Assembly (NCBI GenBank): GCA_943908405.1
Contig: CALTTE010000002.1
Span: forward strand, 17,860 to 81,859
DNA from: an uncultured Moraxella sp.
Lineage (GTDB): Bacteria; Pseudomonadota; Gammaproteobacteria; Pseudomonadales; Moraxellaceae
Direction: 5' to 3'
Length of the DNA: 64,000 nt
The position numbers were made by a program, and so were the translations under genes. Shown piece after piece: positions 62,546 through 64,000 of the stretch. The notes beneath the pieces are model-generated. The model searched no databases, was not told where the DNA came from, and saw only the letters and a list, made by a program, of their open reading frames with translations. The stretch's first letter is position 1. Every line of letters starts with the position of its first letter.

Positions 62546-63565
62546 TTAATAACAACGCTGTTGTATAATTTGGCTAAGTTTAAGCAAATGATTTGCCGAT
62601 AAATGCTTGGCGATACGTTCAGCATTGGCAAATAATTCTACAGCATAGGCATTGGCGTCTTTGATACCCAACAGCTTAACATAAGTGGATTTGTTTAGTT
62701 TTTCATCGCTATGAGCGGATTTGCCAAGCGTAGCACTATCAGCGGTAACATCTAACACATCGTCTTGTACCTGAAACGCCAGCCCCAAATAACAAGCAAA
62801 ATCGCTAAGCTGTGTCATCGTCTCATCGGATGCACCAGCACACGCCCCGCCCATCAAAACACTCGCTTCTATCAATGCCCCTGTTTTGTCGGCGTGAATG
62901 GCTTGCAATTCATTTTGGCTTAATGCTTGGCTCTCGCCCAACACATCACGCATTTGCCCTGCAACCATTCGTCTGGCACGTGGTGCAAAAATTTGATGCA
63001 AGCGTATCGCCACTTGCTCATCGTAAGCCGGTGTTGGTAAAGGCATTGTCAAGCTCTCAAACGCCAATGTTTGCAACACATCCCCTGCCAACAGTGCCAC
63101 ATCTTCACCAAAAGCCATATGGCACGTTGCTCGCCCACGCCTTAGCTCATCATTATCCATACAAGGCAAGTCATCGTGAACCAGTGAATAACCGTGCAAC
63201 AGCTCCACCGCCAAACACGCTCGCCGTACCATAGCATCATTGTTGGTGATAGTATTATTGTTGGTGATAGTATCATTATTGGCATTGGCAACACTTACCA
63301 AATCCAAAAAAGTAAGCTTACTAAGCAATGGACGAATACGCTTACCTCCGCCCATCATTGCATAACGGCACGCCTGATCCAGCACGCTTGGCAACTTTGC
63401 CTCAATAAATAAACGCTCCATATCCTGATCAAAAAACGGCAAATACGTTTGGATAAGTTTTTGATAATGGTTGCTTTTGGTACCGTTGCTTTTGGTGGCG
63501 TCGTTAGGGCTTTGGTCGGTAAGATTGTTTTTGGAGGTTTGGGTGGTTGTCATCTTTGTTGTCAT
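62546..63565 (-). CDS. ispA: Farnesyl (geranyl) diphosphate synthase
   Basis: Chain elongation of isoprenoid precursors for quinones and undecaprenyl carriers. The first aspartate motif is HDDLPCMDNDELRRG and the second is QVQDDVLDV. The 339-residue product is about 40 longer than E. coli IspA. A polar N-terminal extension (residues 1-32, Thr/Asn/Ser-rich) and an insertion at about residues 92-108 (NANNDTITNNNTITNN) account for it. The insertion is encoded by a tandem DNA repeat. The exact chain length product cannot be told. Confidence 0.93.
   Translation of the reverse strand: MTTKMTTTQTSKNNLTDQSPNDATKSNGTKSNHYQKLIQTYLPFFDQDMERLFIEAKLPSVLDQACRYAMMGGGKRIRPLLSKLTFLDLVSVANANNDTITNNNTITNNDAMVRRACLAVELLHGYSLVHDDLPCMDNDELRRGRATCHMAFGEDVALLAGDVLQTLAFESLTMPLPTPAYDEQVAIRLHQIFAPRARRMVAGQMRDVLGESQALSQNELQAIHADKTGALIEASVLMGGACAGASDETMTQLSDFACYLGLAFQVQDDVLDVTADSATLGKSAHSDEKLNKSTYVKLLGIKDANAYAVELFANAERIAKHLSANHLLKLSQIIQQRCY
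63236..63290. repeat. 18-bp tandem repeat inside ispA
   Basis: The unit TTGTTGGTGATAGTATTA occurs about two and a half times in tandem, with small differences (one copy has GTATCA). It encodes the NDTITNN repeat of ispA in frame, so copy-number change would add or remove six residues without frameshift. Confidence 0.85.
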
Positions 63566-63776
63566 CTTAATTTTGTTGTCATCTTATTTTAAATGGTTAT
63601 CGTGTTTTTGTCTTTATTGCAATCAATGGGCGGATAGCCATTAGTATCATAACCGCTAATATCATAATCGTTAATATCAATGGATTATTATACACAAAAC
63701 AGCCAAAAAATTCGCCCAAAAAAACCAAACAGCAACCCCCACAAACCCAGATTAACCAAAAAAATTAAAAAAACAC

Positions 63777-63805
63777 TTGACCTTGGGTGTGTTTTTTGGT
63801 TTAAT
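63777..63805 (+). promoter_or_regulatory. tRNA-Phe promoter
   Basis: TTGACC (63777-63782) then 17 nt then TTTAAT (63800-63805). The start would lie only a few bases before the tRNA, which is short but possible. Confidence 0.4.
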
Positions 63806-63815
63806 ACGCACCACT

Positions 63816-63891
63816 GGCGCGATAGCTCAGTCGGTAGAGCAACGGATTGAAAATCCGTGTGTCGGCAGTTCGATCCTGCCTCACGCCACCA
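63816..63891 (+). tRNA. tRNA-Phe (anticodon GAA)
   Basis: A complete 76-nt tRNA with encoded CCA. The anticodon stem-loop ACGGA-TTGAAAA-TCCGT gives GAA. D and T arms are regular. The acceptor stem GGCGCGA pairs with TCACGCC except for C5 opposite A68, an unpaired position in an otherwise regular helix. The gene is preceded by a promoter-like sequence and followed by a terminator. Confidence 0.96.
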
Positions 63892-63895
63892 TATC

Positions 63896-63927
63896 AAAGC
63901 CCTTATTATCATAAGGGCTTTTTATTT
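63896..63927 (+). terminator. Terminator after tRNA-Phe
   Basis: A perfect 11-bp stem, AAAGCCCTTAT (63896-63906) and ATAAGGGCTTT (63911-63921), with a TATC loop and a T-rich tail. Confidence 0.9.
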
Positions 63928-63939
63928 TCCCTGCTTAGC

Positions 63940-64000
63940 AAATCGGCAAATCGGCAAATCGGCAAATCGGCAAATCGGCAAATCGGCAAATCGGCAAATC
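63940..64000. repeat. Perfect 8-bp tandem repeat running off the window
   Basis: The unit AAATCGGC is repeated seven times without error, and five bases of an eighth copy reach the last base of the window. The array starts 15 bp after the tRNA-Phe terminator. The unit is not a multiple of three, so within a gene copy change would shift frame; the downstream context is not visible. Confidence 0.95.

Noticed and set aside
63940..64000. Possible CRISPR array
   Set aside because: The repeats are 8 bp, contiguous and without spacers, so it is a simple tandem repeat.

Overview
The window reads as chromosomal DNA of a gammaproteobacterium of the family Moraxellaceae, most likely Moraxella or a close relative. 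Three things point there: low GC with AT-rich spacers, a response regulator that matches my memory of Acinetobacter BfmR almost word for word, and gene neighbourhoods (pyrC-rnt, murD-ftsW apart from the main division cluster, zur-znuC-znuB divergent from znuA) that I associate with Acinetobacter and Moraxella. No database was searched. Nearly everything is core housekeeping; I see no prophage, complete insertion sequence or CRISPR array.

Layout. 1-7693 (minus): the S10 and spc ribosomal protein operons from rpsJ to rplF, with rplF cut by the window edge; promoters are visible before rpsJ and before rplN. 8183-9975: pyrC-rnt, then tRNA-Glu(TTC). 10336-12777: DUF2062 membrane protein, yaaA and a Ser/Thr/Asn-rich lipoprotein. 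12861-16817 (minus): ilvI-ilvH, an orphan secreted cysteine-rich protein, then ilvC. 17287-22113: a secreted protein, a BON-LysM protein, and acpP-fabG-fabD-rpmF-yceD. 22407-25905: epmC, a YciO-like protein, a beta-barrel protein, a small membrane protein and a cold-shock gene. 26026-26122: a 97-bp MITE-like inverted-repeat element. 26262-32091: etfB, etfA, gor, map, thyA-folA. 32268-33887: two adjacent decayed genes, a DUF6530-like protein and a PP2C-type phosphatase. 34121-36459 (minus): rpsP-rimM-trmD-rplS. 36715-40828: an EnvZ-like kinase with no partner beside it, then bfmR-bfmS and a 58-residue membrane microprotein. 40940-48475 (minus): the complete ATP synthase operon atpIBEFHAGDC. 48964-52211: znuA divergent from zur-znuC-znuB across a clear Zur-type palindrome. 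52216-54640: cpdA, dksA, gluQ. 54705-57541 (minus): murD-ftsW. 57695-63565: glnB, a DUF2147 protein, a secreted nuclease, mutY, a YceI protein and ispA. 63816-63891: tRNA-Phe(GAA). The window ends inside a perfect 8-bp tandem repeat.

The genes mostly serve translation, fatty acid, branched-chain amino acid, nucleotide and folate synthesis, energy generation, zinc homeostasis and envelope stress. The points most worth a second look are the octanucleotide repeat at the right edge, the MITE-like element, the decayed DUF6530/PP2C pair, the bfmS-linked microprotein, the orphan gene inside the ilv cluster, the histidine-rich ZnuC tail, the longer AtpH, and many short tandem duplications in spacers and in non-conserved parts of genes. 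I did not find a convincing wholly new multi-gene system.
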